Under the pieces are notes generated by a model. The model was not told the origin of the DNA and ran no database searches. It was given only the letters and a program-made list of their open reading frames with translations. From Halomonas sp. Y3 (GTDB lineage: Bacteria; Pseudomonadota; Gammaproteobacteria; Pseudomonadales; Halomonadaceae): 64,000 bases of DNA. The position numbers were made by a program, and so were the translations under genes. This document shows, in pieces, positions 18,386 through 27,993 of the stretch (position 1 is the first letter of the stretch; the number at the start of each line of letters is the position of its first letter). The stretch covers positions 2,232,001 to 2,296,000 of the forward strand of contig NZ_CP099975.1 of the NCBI RefSeq assembly GCF_024137965.1, in the 5' to 3' direction.

Positions 18386-20200
18386 ATGAGCTTCGATCAC
18401 CGCCGCTTCCTCGCTACCGTCAGCGAGTCCCCGGGCATCTACAGGATGCTCGACGCCCAGGGAGACACCCTCTATGTCGGCAAGGCCCGGCGCCTCAAGG
18501 CGCGCCTGGCCAGCTACTTTCGGGGCGCCCTGAACGCCAAGACCCAGGCGCTGGTGAGCCGCATCGCCGACATCCAGGTCACGGTCACCAACAGCGAGAC
18601 CGAAGCACTGCTCCTGGAGCAGACGCTGATCAAGGAGCTGCGGCCGCCCTATAACATCCTGCTGCGCGACGACAAGTCCTACCCCTTCATCTTCGTCACC
18701 GACCGCCACCCCTACCCGGCCCTGGAGTACAAGCGCGCCCGGAGCCGCCGCGACGATGGCCGCTACCTTGGCCCCTACCCCAGCAGCCATGCGGTGCGCG
18801 AGAGCCTGTCGCTGATGCAGAAGATCTTCCGCATCCGCAACTGCGAGGATAGCGTCTTCGCCCATCGCACTCGCCCCTGCCTGCAGTACCAGATCGAGCG
18901 CTGCAGCGCCCCCTGCGTCGGCCATATCAGCGAGGAGGACTACCGCCGCGACCTGGAGCACGCCGTCCAGTGCCTGGAGGGCAAGAGCGAGCAGGTGACC
19001 CGGGAGCTGACCGAGGCCATGGAAGCCGCCAGCCGCGAGCTCGCCTTCGAGGAGGCCGCACGCCTGCGCGACCAGATCCAGCAGCTGCGTCAGCTGCAGC
19101 AGCGCCAGTTCGTGGATACCGCCGACGGCGATGCCGACGTCTTCGCCCTGGCCAGCCGCCCCGGTGCGCTCTGCATCTCGGTGCTCAGCGTGCGCCACGG
19201 CCGCCTGCTGGGGGCCCGCCACCATGCGCCGACCAACGGCCTGGACCTCTCACCCGACGCCCTGCTGGCCGAGTTCGTGAGCCAGTACTACCTGGGCCAG
19301 GCCCGAGAGATTCCCCGCGAGGTGATCACCAGCCACCCCCTGGAAGAGCGGGCGCTGATCGCGGCGGCGCTCGGCGAGAGGGCCGGCCGGCAGGTCCGCA
19401 TCGTCGACCAGGTGCGCGGCCACCGCGCCCAGTGGAAGTCACTGGCGATCACCAACGCCGAACAGCAGCTGGCCGGCCAGCTGGCCAGCCAGAGCCAGCT
19501 GGCCAGGCGCTTTGCCGCGCTCCGCGAGGCCCTGGGGCTGGAGACGACCCCGGCTCGGCTGGAGTGCTTCGATATCAGCCATAGCCACGGCGAGGCCACC
19601 GTCGCCTCCTGCGTGGTCTTCGATGAGAACGGCCCGCGCAAGTCCGACTACCGCCGCTTCAATATCGAGGGGGTCGCGGCCGGCGACGACTACGCCGCCA
19701 TGCGCCAGGCCCTGACCCGACGCTTTCGGCGCCTCCAGGAGGGCGAGGGCCAGCGTCCCGACATCCTGATCGTCGACGGCGGAAAGGGCCAGCTCAACAT
19801 GGCCCGGGAGGTGCTCGGCGAGCTGGGCGCCAGCGGCGTGATCCTGCTCGGCGTCGCCAAGGGCACCACCCGCAAGGCCGGCCTCGAGACTCTCTTCCTG
19901 GAAACCGTGGAGCGCACCCTGGACCTGGACGGCGCCTCCCCGGCCCTGCACCTGATCCAGCACATCCGCGACGAGGCCCACCGCTTCGCCATCACCGGCC
20001 ACCGCACCCGGCGCGACAAGGTGCGGCGCACCTCCACCCTGGAGGGCATTCCCGGCGTGGGCCCCAAGCGCCGCCGGGAGCTGCTGCGCTTCTTCGGCGG
20101 CCTGCAGGGCGTGCGCCAGGCCAGCCGCGAGGAGCTGGCCCGGGTGCCCGGCATCAGCGCCGCCCTGGCCGAGACGATTCATCGCGCCCTGCATGGATGA
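18386..20200 (+). CDS. uvrC: Excinuclease ABC subunit C
   Basis: Nucleotide-excision-repair nuclease that makes both incisions with UvrB. 604 residues. Seen in order: GIY-YIG domain (GIYRMLDAQGDTLYVGKARRLK, about 14-35), the cysteine-containing stretch with RTRPCLQYQIERCSAPC, a UVR motif (LAFEEAARLRDQIQQL, about 217), the RNase-H-like C-terminal nuclease (LECFDISHSHGEATVASCVVF and VDGGKGQL), and tandem helix-hairpin-helix (IPGVGPKRRRELL). Between uvrY and pgsA, as usual. Confidence 0.98.
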   Translation: MSFDHRRFLATVSESPGIYRMLDAQGDTLYVGKARRLKARLASYFRGALNAKTQALVSRIADIQVTVTNSETEALLLEQTLIKELRPPYNILLRDDKSYPFIFVTDRHPYPALEYKRARSRRDDGRYLGPYPSSHAVRESLSLMQKIFRIRNCEDSVFAHRTRPCLQYQIERCSAPCVGHISEEDYRRDLEHAVQCLEGKSEQVTRELTEAMEAASRELAFEEAARLRDQIQQLRQLQQRQFVDTADGDADVFALASRPGALCISVLSVRHGRLLGARHHAPTNGLDLSPDALLAEFVSQYYLGQAREIPREVITSHPLEERALIAAALGERAGRQVRIVDQVRGHRAQWKSLAITNAEQQLAGQLASQSQLARRFAALREALGLETTPARLECFDISHSHGEATVASCVVFDENGPRKSDYRRFNIEGVAAGDDYAAMRQALTRRFRRLQEGEGQRPDILIVDGGKGQLNMAREVLGELGASGVILLGVAKGTTRKAGLETLFLETVERTLDLDGASPALHLIQHIRDEAHRFAITGHRTRRDKVRRTSTLEGIPGVGPKRRRELLRFFGGLQGVRQASREELARVPGISAALAETIHRALHG

Positions 20201-20270
20201 TCCTGCCCAAGGGGGATAGAATGAGCGGGCGCCTCGGCACCACTTCACCGGCAAGGACACGCAGCATCCG

Positions 20271-20819
20271 ATGAACATCCCGAATATCCTCACCCTGGCC
20301 CGTATCGCCTTCATTCCGCTGCTGGTGGTGCTCTTCTATCTCCCCTTCGCCTGGAGCATGCCGCTGGCCGCCGCCCTCTTCGCCCTGGCCTCGGCCACCG
20401 ACTGGCTGGACGGCTACCTGGCGCGGCGCTGGAACCAGTCGACGCCCTTCGGGGCCTTTCTCGACCCGGTGGCCGACAAGCTGATGGTGGCCGTGGCCCT
20501 GGCGCTGATGATCGAGCGCTACGAGGCGATCTGGCTCACTCTGCCGGCCCTGGTGATCATCGGCCGCGAGATCGTCATCTCGGCGCTGCGGGAGTGGATG
20601 GCCGAGATGGGCAAGCGGGGCCAGGTCGCCGTCTCCTGGGTCGGCAAGGTCAAGACCACCTTGCAGATGGTCGCCATCTTCCTGCTGCTCGCCTTCGCCC
20701 CCGGCACCCCGATGGCCCTGCTGGCGCTCGTGACTCTCTACGCGGCCGCGGTGCTGACGCTGTGGTCCATGGTGCTCTACCTGCGCGCCGCCTGGCCCCA
20801 CCTCAGCCGCTCGATGTAG
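20271..20819 (+). CDS. pgsA: CDP-diacylglycerol-glycerol-3-phosphate 3-phosphatidyltransferase
   Basis: Membrane enzyme making phosphatidylglycerol phosphate, the committed step to PG and cardiolipin. 182 residues with about 4-5 membrane segments. The CDP-alcohol phosphotransferase motif is complete: D-G-X2-A-R-X8-G-X3-D-X3-D in [10 protein letters not shown]...[14 protein letters not shown] precedes the ATG. Third gene of uvrY-uvrC-pgsA, followed by three tRNA genes. Confidence 0.97.
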   Translation: MNIPNILTLARIAFIPLLVVLFYLPFAWSMPLAAALFALASATDWLDGYLARRWNQSTPFGAFLDPVADKLMVAVALALMIERYEAIWLTLPALVIIGREIVISALREWMAEMGKRGQVAVSWVGKVKTTLQMVAIFLLLAFAPGTPMALLALVTLYAAAVLTLWSMVLYLRAAWPHLSRSM

Positions 20820-20847
20820 ATAATCGGCCAGCGCAATATAAAAGCGT

Positions 20848-20875
20848 TTGACAGTCACCAACTTATCCGTATAAT
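20848..20875 (+). promoter_or_regulatory. Strong promoter of the tRNA-Gly-Cys-Leu cluster
   Basis: Perfect TTGACA (20848-20853), a 16-base spacer and perfect TATAAT (20870-20875), 15 bases before the tRNA-Gly 5' end. Confidence 0.9.
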
Positions 20876-20890
20876 TCGCTCTCGAGTCAG

Positions 20891-20965
20891 GCGGGAATAG
20901 CTCAGTGGTAGAGCACAACCTTGCCAAGGTTGGGGTCGCGAGTTCGAATCTCGTTTCCCGCTCCA
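20891..20965 (+). tRNA. tRNA-Gly (anticodon GCC)
   Basis: 75 nt with encoded CCA. Acceptor GCGGGAA / UUCCCGC, anticodon loop with GCC in CUUGCCAAG, T-arm GAGUUCGAAUCUC. First of three linked tRNAs. Confidence 0.97.
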
Positions 20966-20998
20966 TCTTTCCAACGAAAGATACCCATGACTCCATGA

Positions 20999-21072
20999 GG
21001 CTGGATGGCAGAGTGGTTATGCAGCGGACTGCAACTCCGTGTACGCCGGTTCGATTCCGACTCCAGCCTCCA
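20999..21072 (+). tRNA. tRNA-Cys (anticodon GCA)
   Basis: 74 nt with encoded CCA. Acceptor GGCUGGA / UCCAGCC, discriminator U (the cysteine identity base), anticodon GCA in GACUGCAACUC. Confidence 0.97.
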
Positions 21073-21101
21073 CTCCCCTTTTCAAAGCTCGACACCGTGC
21101 C

Positions 21102-21188
21102 GCCCGGATGGCGAAATTGGTAGACGCAAGGGACTTAAAATCCCTCGGTGGCGACACCGTGCCGGTTCGAGCCCGGCTCCGGGCACCA
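21102..21188 (+). tRNA. tRNA-Leu (anticodon UAA)
   Basis: 87 nt with encoded CCA and a long class II variable arm (CUCGGUGGCGACACCGUG region). Acceptor GCCCGGA / UCCGGGC, anticodon UAA in GACUUAAAAUC. Last of the cluster. Confidence 0.97.
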
Positions 21189-21246
21189 GTCTCCTAACTC
21201 CTCGCCTGGACCGACACCGTCGCGGCGCTTAGCCTGGCACTGCATC

Positions 21247-22392
21247 ATGACACTGCCGCCCCTGCGCGACCCCTTCTTTACCTATCGTTTTCGTCGCCCC
21301 CTGCACGTGGTGCGCGTCCTCGTTGCACTGGCCGTCACCTATCTGATCATACGCCTGTTCGAGATTCCCCATTCCAGTTGGGCGCTGGTCAGCACCGTAA
21401 TGGTGATGGGCAATCTTCCCCATATCGGCGGCGTGCTCGACAAGGGCCGTCAGCGCCTGCTGGGCACCCTGCTCGGCGCCGGCACCGGCCTGGCACTCAT
21501 CCTGCTGCCGCTGACCGGCAGCACCCTGATCCCCCTCGGCAGCCTGCTGGCCATCGGCGTCGCCACCTGGCTCACCTTCGGCAACCGCCACGGCTACAGC
21601 GGCCTGATGTTCGCCATCAGCCTGCTGCTGGTCATCGGCGACGGCAGCCACGATCTCAGCATCGCCCTGTGGCGCGCCTTCGATGTGCTGCTGGGCACCC
21701 TGGTCGGCATCCTGGTGACCCTGCTGGTGCTCCCCCAGAAGGCCACCGACATGATGCGCTTCATGCTGGCCGAGAACCTGGAGCGAATGGCCCGCCTCTT
21801 CCACGCCCACACCACCGCCTCGACCTCCATGGACCTGGATACCCAGGCCCTGCTCAAGGCGACCAGCTCGGCGCTGGTCAAGCAGCGCGGCCTGGTGGAC
21901 GCCATCCACCGCGAGGGCCGCCTGCGGCGCAACGAGCTCGACGACATCATCTCCCTGCAGCGCCGCATGCTCTCCACCATCGAGCTGCTGCTGGAGACCC
22001 GCTGGACCAACCGGGACGGCCACGACCGCATCCAAGCCATGACGGGCCTCAGCGGGGAGCAGCACCGACTTGCCCGGGAGCTGGACGCCCTCGCCTTTCA
22101 GGTCCGCACCGGCCAGGACATCGCCGTCACGGTCAGCCAGTTCGACCTGCAACAGCACGCCGAGCTTGCCACCACGGCCCGCAGCAGCGAAGGCCGCGTG
22201 CTGTTCAGCCCCAGCGGCTACCTGTGGCTCAATCGGGAGCTGGCCCGCCTGACCGGCAAGCTGGTGCTGCGCCTGGGCAGCCTGAGCCGCCTCCCCAGCC
22301 GGCGGCTGCACCGGGCCTCCGGCCGCAAGTGGGGACAGCGCGCCAGCGCCAGGAACACGACAGGAGCAGAAGATGCATCACGCAAACCCTGA
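21247..22392 (+). CDS. FUSC-family membrane protein
   Basis: 381 residues. About six N-terminal membrane segments (residues 20-165), with RPLHVVRVLVALAVTYLIIR and an HSSWALVSTVMVMG segment typical of the fusaric-acid-resistance/AaeB-like family, then a long soluble helical domain (about 170-330) and a basic tail. Probably an aromatic-acid or amphiphile efflux component; no membrane-fusion partner is nearby, so transport is unproven. Start at ATG 21247, not the upstream in-frame ATG that lies inside tRNA-Leu. Its end overlaps nadB by 20 bases. Confidence 0.85.
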   Translation: MTLPPLRDPFFTYRFRRPLHVVRVLVALAVTYLIIRLFEIPHSSWALVSTVMVMGNLPHIGGVLDKGRQRLLGTLLGAGTGLALILLPLTGSTLIPLGSLLAIGVATWLTFGNRHGYSGLMFAISLLLVIGDGSHDLSIALWRAFDVLLGTLVGILVTLLVLPQKATDMMRFMLAENLERMARLFHAHTTASTSMDLDTQALLKATSSALVKQRGLVDAIHREGRLRRNELDDIISLQRRMLSTIELLLETRWTNRDGHDRIQAMTGLSGEQHRLARELDALAFQVRTGQDIAVTVSQFDLQQHAELATTARSSEGRVLFSPSGYLWLNRELARLTGKLVLRLGSLSRLPSRRLHRASGRKWGQRASARNTTGAEDASRKP

Positions 22393-23959
22393 GGTGCTGA
22401 TCATCGGCGGCGGCGTCGCCGGCCTGGTGCTCGCCCTGGAGATCGCCGACCATCGCCCCGTGACCCTGCTGCGTCCAGCCAGCGACGACCGAGGCGCCAG
22501 CCGCTGGGCCCAGGGCGGCATCGCCGCCGTGCTCTCCCCCAGCGACGATTTCGACGCCCACGTGGCCGACACCCTGGTCGCCGGCGATGGCCTCTGCGAC
22601 GAGGCCGCGGTGCGCTTCACCGTGGAGCAGGGCCCGGCGGCCATCGAATGGCTGCTCTCCCTGGGGGTCCCCTTCACGCGCGACACCAGTCCAGACGCCG
22701 GCTACCCCTATCACCTGACCCGTGAAGGGGGCCACGGCGCCCGGCGCATCATTCACGCCGCCGACGCCACCGGCCTGGCGGTGATGGAGACCCTCAAGCG
22801 CCACGTGGCTGATCATCCGGCCATCCGCGTGAGGGACGACCTGACCGCCATCGGCCTGATTGCCGACGCCGAGGGCCGCTGCCGGGGGGCGCGCTGTCTG
22901 GACGGCGACGGCCGCCTGCACGCGCTGCTGGCGGCCGATACGGTGCTGGCCACGGGCGGCGCCAGCGGCCTCTACCGGCATACCACCAGCCCCCAGCCGG
23001 CCCGCGGCGAGGGCATGATGATGGCGGCGGAGCTGGGCGCCGAGCTGAGCAACCTGGAGTTCCAGCAGTTCCACCCCACCTGCCTCTACGACCCGGATGG
23101 CGCCCCCTTCCTGATCAGCGAAGCGGTACGCGGCGAGGGCGGCCGGCTGCTCAACGTCCATGGCGAGCGCTTCATGCCGGCCCTGGACCCCCGGTCAGAG
23201 CTGGCGCCTCGGGACATCGTGGCCCGGGCCATCGATGCCGAGATGCAGCGCACCGGCAGCGACCACGTGCTGCTGGATATCCGCCATCTGGGCGAGGCGG
23301 CCATTCGCCACCACTTCCCCAGCATCCACGCCCACTGCGCCAGCCGCGGCCTGGACATTGCCCGCCACCCCATTCCCGTGGTGCCCGCCGCCCACTACAG
23401 CTGCGGCGGACTGACCACCGACCTGAACGGCGCCACCACCGTCGCCAACCTCTACGCCATCGGCGAGGTGGCCTGCACCGGGCTGCACGGCGCCAACCGC
23501 ATGGCCAGTAACTCCCTGCTGGAGTGCCTGGTCTATGCGCGCAGCTGTGCCGCCGCCCTGAACCGGCAAACCGCACCTAGCGAGGGAACGGCCCCGCTGC
23601 TGGAGAACCAGGGAGGAGAGGACGAGGCCGATGAGGGCGTGCTGGCCGAGCTTCGCGAGCGGATGCGGCGCATCATGAGCGCCCGAGTCGCCATCGTGCG
23701 CCGCGATGCCGGCCTGGAGGAGGCCACCGCCGAACTGGCCGAGCTGCACGCCGCCCTGGCACCGCTGGTGGCGCGCTGCCGCCCCACCCTGGCGCTCGCC
23801 AGCCTCTGGCATGCGCTGCGCCTGGCGCGCCTGACCGTCGCCTGTGCGGCGCGACGCCGGGAGTCCCGGGGCCTGCACTTCAACCCCGACTGCCCGGGGC
23901 ACGCCCCCGGCACCCCGCAGCCGTCGCGCCTCCACCTGGGCGACCTGGCCCACCCCTGA
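22373..23959 (+). CDS. nadB: L-aspartate oxidase
   Basis: FAD enzyme oxidising aspartate to iminoaspartate, the first step of de novo NAD synthesis. 528 residues. Seen: dinucleotide fold VLIIGGGVAGLVLALE at 8-23, SRWAQGGIAAVL, the catalytic-region HLTREGGHGARRI, GGASGLYRHTTSP, and FAD-binding ANRMASNSLLECLVYA. The ribosome site AGGAG lies inside the end of the FUSC gene, so translation is probably coupled. The C-terminal helical domain is present and the gene looks intact. Confidence 0.97.
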   Translation: MHHANPEVLIIGGGVAGLVLALEIADHRPVTLLRPASDDRGASRWAQGGIAAVLSPSDDFDAHVADTLVAGDGLCDEAAVRFTVEQGPAAIEWLLSLGVPFTRDTSPDAGYPYHLTREGGHGARRIIHAADATGLAVMETLKRHVADHPAIRVRDDLTAIGLIADAEGRCRGARCLDGDGRLHALLAADTVLATGGASGLYRHTTSPQPARGEGMMMAAELGAELSNLEFQQFHPTCLYDPDGAPFLISEAVRGEGGRLLNVHGERFMPALDPRSELAPRDIVARAIDAEMQRTGSDHVLLDIRHLGEAAIRHHFPSIHAHCASRGLDIARHPIPVVPAAHYSCGGLTTDLNGATTVANLYAIGEVACTGLHGANRMASNSLLECLVYARSCAAALNRQTAPSEGTAPLLENQGGEDEADEGVLAELRERMRRIMSARVAIVRRDAGLEEATAELAELHAALAPLVARCRPTLALASLWHALRLARLTVACAARRRESRGLHFNPDCPGHAPGTPQPSRLHLGDLAHP

Positions 23960-24000
23960 GCGACCCGGCGCCCGGTGCTCTCAGGGCGTCGACAGGAGGT

Positions 24001-24405
24001 TCACGCCGACCGCTGCTGCACCAGCAGGCGCCGCAGCTGCCAGAGCGAGGCGGCGCTGCTGCTGTCCGGCCAGAGCCAGAGCCGACGCGCGTCCAGGCGC
24101 AGCCCGATCAGCCAGGGTCCCAGGTAGTCGCAGCGCAGGGTGACGGATCGCCAGGCCGTGTCGCCGGGGTCGCACCACTCCCAGCGCAGGCCGTCATCGG
24201 CAAGCGGCAGCGCCCGCAGCGCGCCGCTTGGGCGCCCGCGCAGGACGCGCAGGGTCACGGCCAAGATGGCCACAAGAAGAGGTACGCCCAGCCAGAGGGG
24301 CGCCAGCAGAAGCGCCATGCCGGCCACCAGGGCAGCCAGCACGACATGCAGCAGAAGAGAGAGTCTAGACGGGACGATGCCCAAGGCTATCGGCGCTTTC
24401 GGCAT
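24001..24405 (-). CDS. ygfX: YgfX-family membrane protein (CptA-like)
   Basis: 134 residues: PSRLSLLLHVVLAALVAGMALLL as the first membrane segment, a second at about 38-53, then a soluble beta-rich domain with the typical DDGLRWEW and YLGPWLIGLRL. In E. coli YgfX sits after sdhE and was described as a toxin-like partner of the cell-division machinery; its role is debated. The ATG overlaps the end of sdhE by 41 bases; TTG 24384 is a shorter alternative, which would still overlap. Confidence 0.85.
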   Translation of the reverse strand: MPKAPIALGIVPSRLSLLLHVVLAALVAGMALLLAPLWLGVPLLVAILAVTLRVLRGRPSGALRALPLADDGLRWEWCDPGDTAWRSVTLRCDYLGPWLIGLRLDARRLWLWPDSSSAASLWQLRRLLVQQRSA

Positions 24406-24658
24406 GTTCGATGATCAGCTGCACGATGCGCCGGCGCCGCGGCTCCTCGGGCCACTCGCGGCGCATCAGCCATACGAACAGATCCTGATCCTCCTCGTCG
24501 ATCAGCTCACGAAATGCCGCCTGATCCTCCTCGCCCAGACCGTCGTAGCACCGCTCGAGGAAGGGCACCAGCAGCAGGTCCAGCTCCCACATGCCGCGAC
24601 GGGAGTGCCAGTAGAGCCGCTTGCGCAGTGCTGCATCCTGGGATGATTGCTCGTTCAA
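24365..24658 (-). CDS. sdhE: FAD assembly factor SdhE
   Basis: 97-residue SdhE (YgfY/Sdh5 family), which promotes covalent FAD attachment to SdhA and FrdA. Seen: the signature RRGMWELDLLL with the R-G-X-X-E motif (residues about 19-26), ERCYDGLGEEDQAAFRELIDEEDQDLFVWL. Directly upstream of ygfX, as in many gammaproteobacteria. Divergent from ihfB. Confidence 0.95.
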   Translation of the reverse strand: MNEQSSQDAALRKRLYWHSRRGMWELDLLLVPFLERCYDGLGEEDQAAFRELIDEEDQDLFVWLMRREWPEEPRRRRIVQLIIEHAESADSLGHRPV

Positions 24659-24846
24659 GATCGACCTCGCCTGTCCGATGAAGTATGACGTCAGTATACC
24701 CGACCCCTCCCGTCACGGCAGCCGTTGCTTACCTCCGCGGCCGATAGTCGTAGTGCGTTGTTTTATCGAGACTTGCCGAGTATGCTGTGGAAAATAACAG
24801 CGCAGGCATGCCGATTCCGGTTGCGCACCGCACACGGAGAATGTCG

Positions 24847-25143
24847 ATGACCAAGTCCGAGTTGATCGAGCAGATTGCCATGCGACAGCCGGAGCTGTCG
24901 ATCAAGGAGGTGGAGGCCGCCGTGCGGCTGATTCTTGATGACATTACCGACACCCTGGCCGAAGGGGGGCGCGTCGAGATTCGAGGCTTCGGCAGCTTCT
25001 CGCTGCACTATCGGGAGCCGCGCATCGGACGCAACCCGAAGACCGGCGAACCGGTCGCGCTCGACGGCAAGTTCGTGCCACACTTCAAACCCGGCAAGGA
25101 GCTTCGCGAGCAGGTGGATGCCAGCCGCGCTCTGGGCTACTGA
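24847..25143 (+). CDS. ihfB: Integration host factor subunit beta
   Basis: 98-residue DNA-bending protein. Seen: [11 protein letters not shown], the [29 protein letters not shown] arm with the intercalating proline, and [12 protein letters not shown] 24847 chosen (GGAG 7 bases upstream, homologue N-terminus); ATG 24841 is too close to the ribosome site. Followed by lapA-lapB, the common gamma-proteobacterial arrangement. Confidence 0.98.
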   Translation: MTKSELIEQIAMRQPELSIKEVEAAVRLILDDITDTLAEGGRVEIRGFGSFSLHYREPRIGRNPKTGEPVALDGKFVPHFKPGKELREQVDASRALGY

Positions 25144-25190
25144 CGCCGCTCCGGCCACTACTCTCTTCCATTCACAGGGGACACAAGCGC

Positions 25191-25496
25191 ATGCGTTGGC
25201 TCAAAGGCTTTATCCTGGCCATCATTCTGCTGGTCGTTCTGCTGGTCGGCATCCTCTTTGCCGTCAACAACCAGCAGGCCATTCCGCTCAACCTGATCTG
25301 GCTGGAGCTGCCGGCAATATCGCTGTCCGTCTGGCTGCTGGCCTCCCTGGCCGTGGGCGTCCTGCTCGGCATGCTGGCCATGAGCGGCGTCTACCTGCGC
25401 CTGCGCACCCTGCTGACCCGTGCCCAGCGCCACAACCAGCAGCAGCGCAAGGAGCTGGACCGCCTGCGCGTGCAGGAGCTGAAGGAACTCCCCTAG
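25191..25496 (+). CDS. lapA: Lipopolysaccharide assembly protein A
   Basis: 101-residue inner-membrane protein with two membrane segments (about 6-26 and 40-64) and a charged coiled C-terminus (RAQRHNQQQRKELDRLRVQELKE). It works with LapB in controlling LPS synthesis through LpxC turnover. One base separates it from the lapB start. Confidence 0.93.
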   Translation: MRWLKGFILAIILLVVLLVGILFAVNNQQAIPLNLIWLELPAISLSVWLLASLAVGVLLGMLAMSGVYLRLRTLLTRAQRHNQQQRKELDRLRVQELKELP

Positions 25497-25497
25497 A

Positions 25498-26679
25498 ATG
25501 CCCGATGCCCTGCTGCTGACCCTGCTGTTGGCAGCGGTCGCCATCGGCTGGTGGCTCGGCCGCCGCGAACGCAGCAAAGGGAGCGATCCCGTGCCATCCA
25601 CCGAGCTGGCGCGGGATTATTTCGTGGGGCTGAATTACCTGCTCAACGACCAGCAGGACCGCGCCCTCGAGACCTTCGTGGCCGCCCTGGAGGTCAACAG
25701 CGAGACCATCGATACCCATATCACCCTGGGTAACCTGTTCCGGGCTCGCGGCGAAGGTGACCGGGCAGTGAAGATTCACCAGAACCTGCTGGCCCGCCCC
25801 ACCCTGTCGAGCCTCCAGAGCGAGAAGGTCCAGCTTGAGCTGGCCCGGGACTTTCTCGCCCTAGGCCTGCTCGACCGCGCCGAGCGACTGCTCAAGGGGC
25901 TGATCCGCGATGCTCACGACGGCGAGAGCCGCCTGGCGGCCAAGCGACTGCTGGTAGACCTGCTGGAGCGCGAGGGAGAGTGGCAGGCGGCGCTGGAGGT
26001 CGCCCAGCCCCAGCTGACCCGCGACAGCGAGGAGATGCGTCGCGCCGCTGCCCACTGGCTCTGCCAGCTGGCCGAGCAGGAGCGCTTCGAGGCAAGCCCG
26101 GGCCTCGCCCGCAAGCACCTGCGCCGGGCGCTCTCCGTCGACCCGCGCTGCGTGCGCGCCAACCTCTTGCTGGCGGCACTGGAGCACGACACCGGCCACT
26201 ACCGCCAGGAGATTCGCCTGCTGGAGCGCATTCCCAACCAGGACCCGGCCTTCACGCCTACCCTGCTGCCGCCCCTGGCCGCTGCCTACCGCCTGCTCGA
26301 CGACGAGGAGGGCCTGGTGCGCCATCTCGAGCAGCTGGTGGAGCGCACCCCCTATACCAGCGTGATCATCCTCCTGGCCGAGACGGTGCGCCACCGGGAA
26401 GGCCTGCAGGCTGCCATCGACCTGGTCAGCGAGCAGCTCAACCGCGAATCGAGCCTGGGCGCGCTGGACTACCTGATCGACCTCTATCGGCAGCATAGCG
26501 TGGGGGAACCTCTCGAGCAGCTTCAGCTGCTGCAGCGTCACACCTCGACCCTGCTCAAGGCGCTGCCCCGCCACCGCTGCCGGCGCTGCGGCTTTGCCGG
26601 TGAAACGCTCCACTGGCAGTGCCCCCGCTGCCGCAGCTGGGGCACCACCAAGCCGATCACCGGCATCGAGGGCGAATAG
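25498..26679 (+). CDS. lapB: Lipopolysaccharide assembly protein B
   Basis: 393 residues: N-terminal membrane anchor (3-21), a series of TPR repeats (about 35-350, for example LARDYFVGLNYLLNDQQDRALETF), and a C-terminal rubredoxin-type zinc ribbon with two Cys-X2-Cys pairs (CRRCGFAG and CPRCRSWG). Together with FtsH it regulates LpxC degradation. Length matches E. coli LapB (389). Confidence 0.96.
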   Translation: MPDALLLTLLLAAVAIGWWLGRRERSKGSDPVPSTELARDYFVGLNYLLNDQQDRALETFVAALEVNSETIDTHITLGNLFRARGEGDRAVKIHQNLLARPTLSSLQSEKVQLELARDFLALGLLDRAERLLKGLIRDAHDGESRLAAKRLLVDLLEREGEWQAALEVAQPQLTRDSEEMRRAAAHWLCQLAEQERFEASPGLARKHLRRALSVDPRCVRANLLLAALEHDTGHYRQEIRLLERIPNQDPAFTPTLLPPLAAAYRLLDDEEGLVRHLEQLVERTPYTSVIILLAETVRHREGLQAAIDLVSEQLNRESSLGALDYLIDLYRQHSVGEPLEQLQLLQRHTSTLLKALPRHRCRRCGFAGETLHWQCPRCRSWGTTKPITGIEGE

Positions 26680-26686
26680 CCACGCC

Positions 26687-27388
26687 TCAGCCCGCCGCCA
26701 GCTCTGCCTCGATGGAGGCGAGCGCCGCCATGGGGTCCTCGGCCTGGGTCACCGGGCGCCCCACCACCAGGTGGGTGCTGCCCGCGGCCATGGCCTGGGC
26801 CGGCGTCATCACACGACGCTGATCGCCGGCCGCCGCGAAGCTCGGGCGGATACCCGGCGTCACCTTGAGGAAGTCGTCACCGCACAGCTCTCGCAGCCGG
26901 GTCGACTCCTGGGCCGAGCAGACCACGCCGTCCAGGCCGCTCTCCCGAGCCAGCAGCGCCAGGCGCTCCACCTGCTCGCCCGGCGTCACGCTTACGCCCA
27001 CCTCTGCCAGGTCGGCGGCCTCCATGCTGGTCAGCACCGTCACCGCGATCAGATGGGTCGAAAGGCCGTGTCGCTGCAGCCGCTCCCGCGCCGCCTCCAT
27101 CATCCGCCGGCCACCGCCGGCATGCACGTTGACCATCCACACCCCCTGCTCCGCAGCGGCATGAACGGCGCCCGCCACGGTATTGGGAATATCGTGGAAC
27201 TTGAGGTCCAGGAAGACCTCGAAGCCACGGCCGTGCAGGGCATCCATCACATCGGGCCCGCTGCGGGTAAAGAGCTCCTTGCCGACCTTGAGCCGGCAGC
27301 GCGACGGGTCGAGCTGGTCGGCCATGCAGAGGGCGGCGTCCAGGGAGGCATAGTCGAGGGCGATGATCAGGGGGGAATCGGTAGACAA
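26687..27388 (-). CDS. pyrF: Orotidine 5'-phosphate decarboxylase
   Basis: Last step of UMP synthesis. Seen: catalytic array [19 protein letters not shown] and the phosphate-binding GIRPSF and VVGRPVT. The start is taken as TTG 27388 (protein begins [13 protein letters not shown], 233 residues): GGAG lies 8 bases upstream, and the longer in-frame ATG would overlap a TATAAT-like -10 at 27428-27423. Convergent with lapB, 7 bases apart. Confidence 0.95.
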   Translation of the reverse strand: MSTDSPLIIALDYASLDAALCMADQLDPSRCRLKVGKELFTRSGPDVMDALHGRGFEVFLDLKFHDIPNTVAGAVHAAAEQGVWMVNVHAGGGRRMMEAARERLQRHGLSTHLIAVTVLTSMEAADLAEVGVSVTPGEQVERLALLARESGLDGVVCSAQESTRLRELCGDDFLKVTPGIRPSFAAAGDQRRVMTPAQAMAAGSTHLVVGRPVTQAEDPMAALASIEAELAAG

Positions 27389-27640
27389 GGGCCACACTCC
27401 AGGCAAGGGGAATCTGCGCCACATTATATCAGCCCAGGCCGACACGCCGCGTAAGAGATCAGCGGGGTATACCCGAGGAGAAAACCACGGCCAGCGATGA
27501 CATCTGCTACACGAGGTGCCCGTCGAGGCTGACGAAATCTGAGGGCACGGACTGACACTGGTCGTCGCCGCTTGCCGCTAGCTTGAAGGAAGCCCCGGTG
27601 GGGCTGCATCCATCAGACCAAGAACAAGAGGATCGCCACC

Positions 27641-27922
27641 ATGAAGGGAGTGACGCGCAGCACGCTGGCTGCTGCCCTGCTGGTCCTGGTGCTGGGCATG
27701 GCACCCATGGGCGCAGTGGCTCAAGACGTAGCCCCCATCAACGTCAACACCGCCGACGCGGAACTGCTGACCGAACTGCCGGGCATCGGCCCGGCGCGCG
27801 CTGAGGCTATCATAGAGGAGCGAGAAACCAACGGTCCCTTCGAAAGCGCAGAGGACCTGACCCGGGTCAGCGGCATCGGCGAGGCCACCGCTGCCAGCCT
27901 GGAGGATCAGATCACCTTCTGA
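27641..27922 (+). CDS. ComEA-family helix-hairpin-helix protein
   Basis: 93 residues: signal peptide of about 28 residues ending AVAQ, then tandem helix-hairpin-helix motifs (INVNTADAELLTELPGIGPARAEAII and LTRVSGIGEATAASL). It is the short, single-domain gammaproteobacterial ComEA form, a periplasmic DNA-binding protein used in natural transformation by some species. GAGG precedes the ATG. No other competence genes are in view. Confidence 0.93.
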   Translation: MKGVTRSTLAAALLVLVLGMAPMGAVAQDVAPINVNTADAELLTELPGIGPARAEAIIEERETNGPFESAEDLTRVSGIGEATAASLEDQITF

Positions 27923-27993
27923 CCGCCCCGGGTTCCCAGGATCCGGTCGCAGGCCATCGCGGCACCCGTGCCGCGATGGCCATGGCACCCCGC

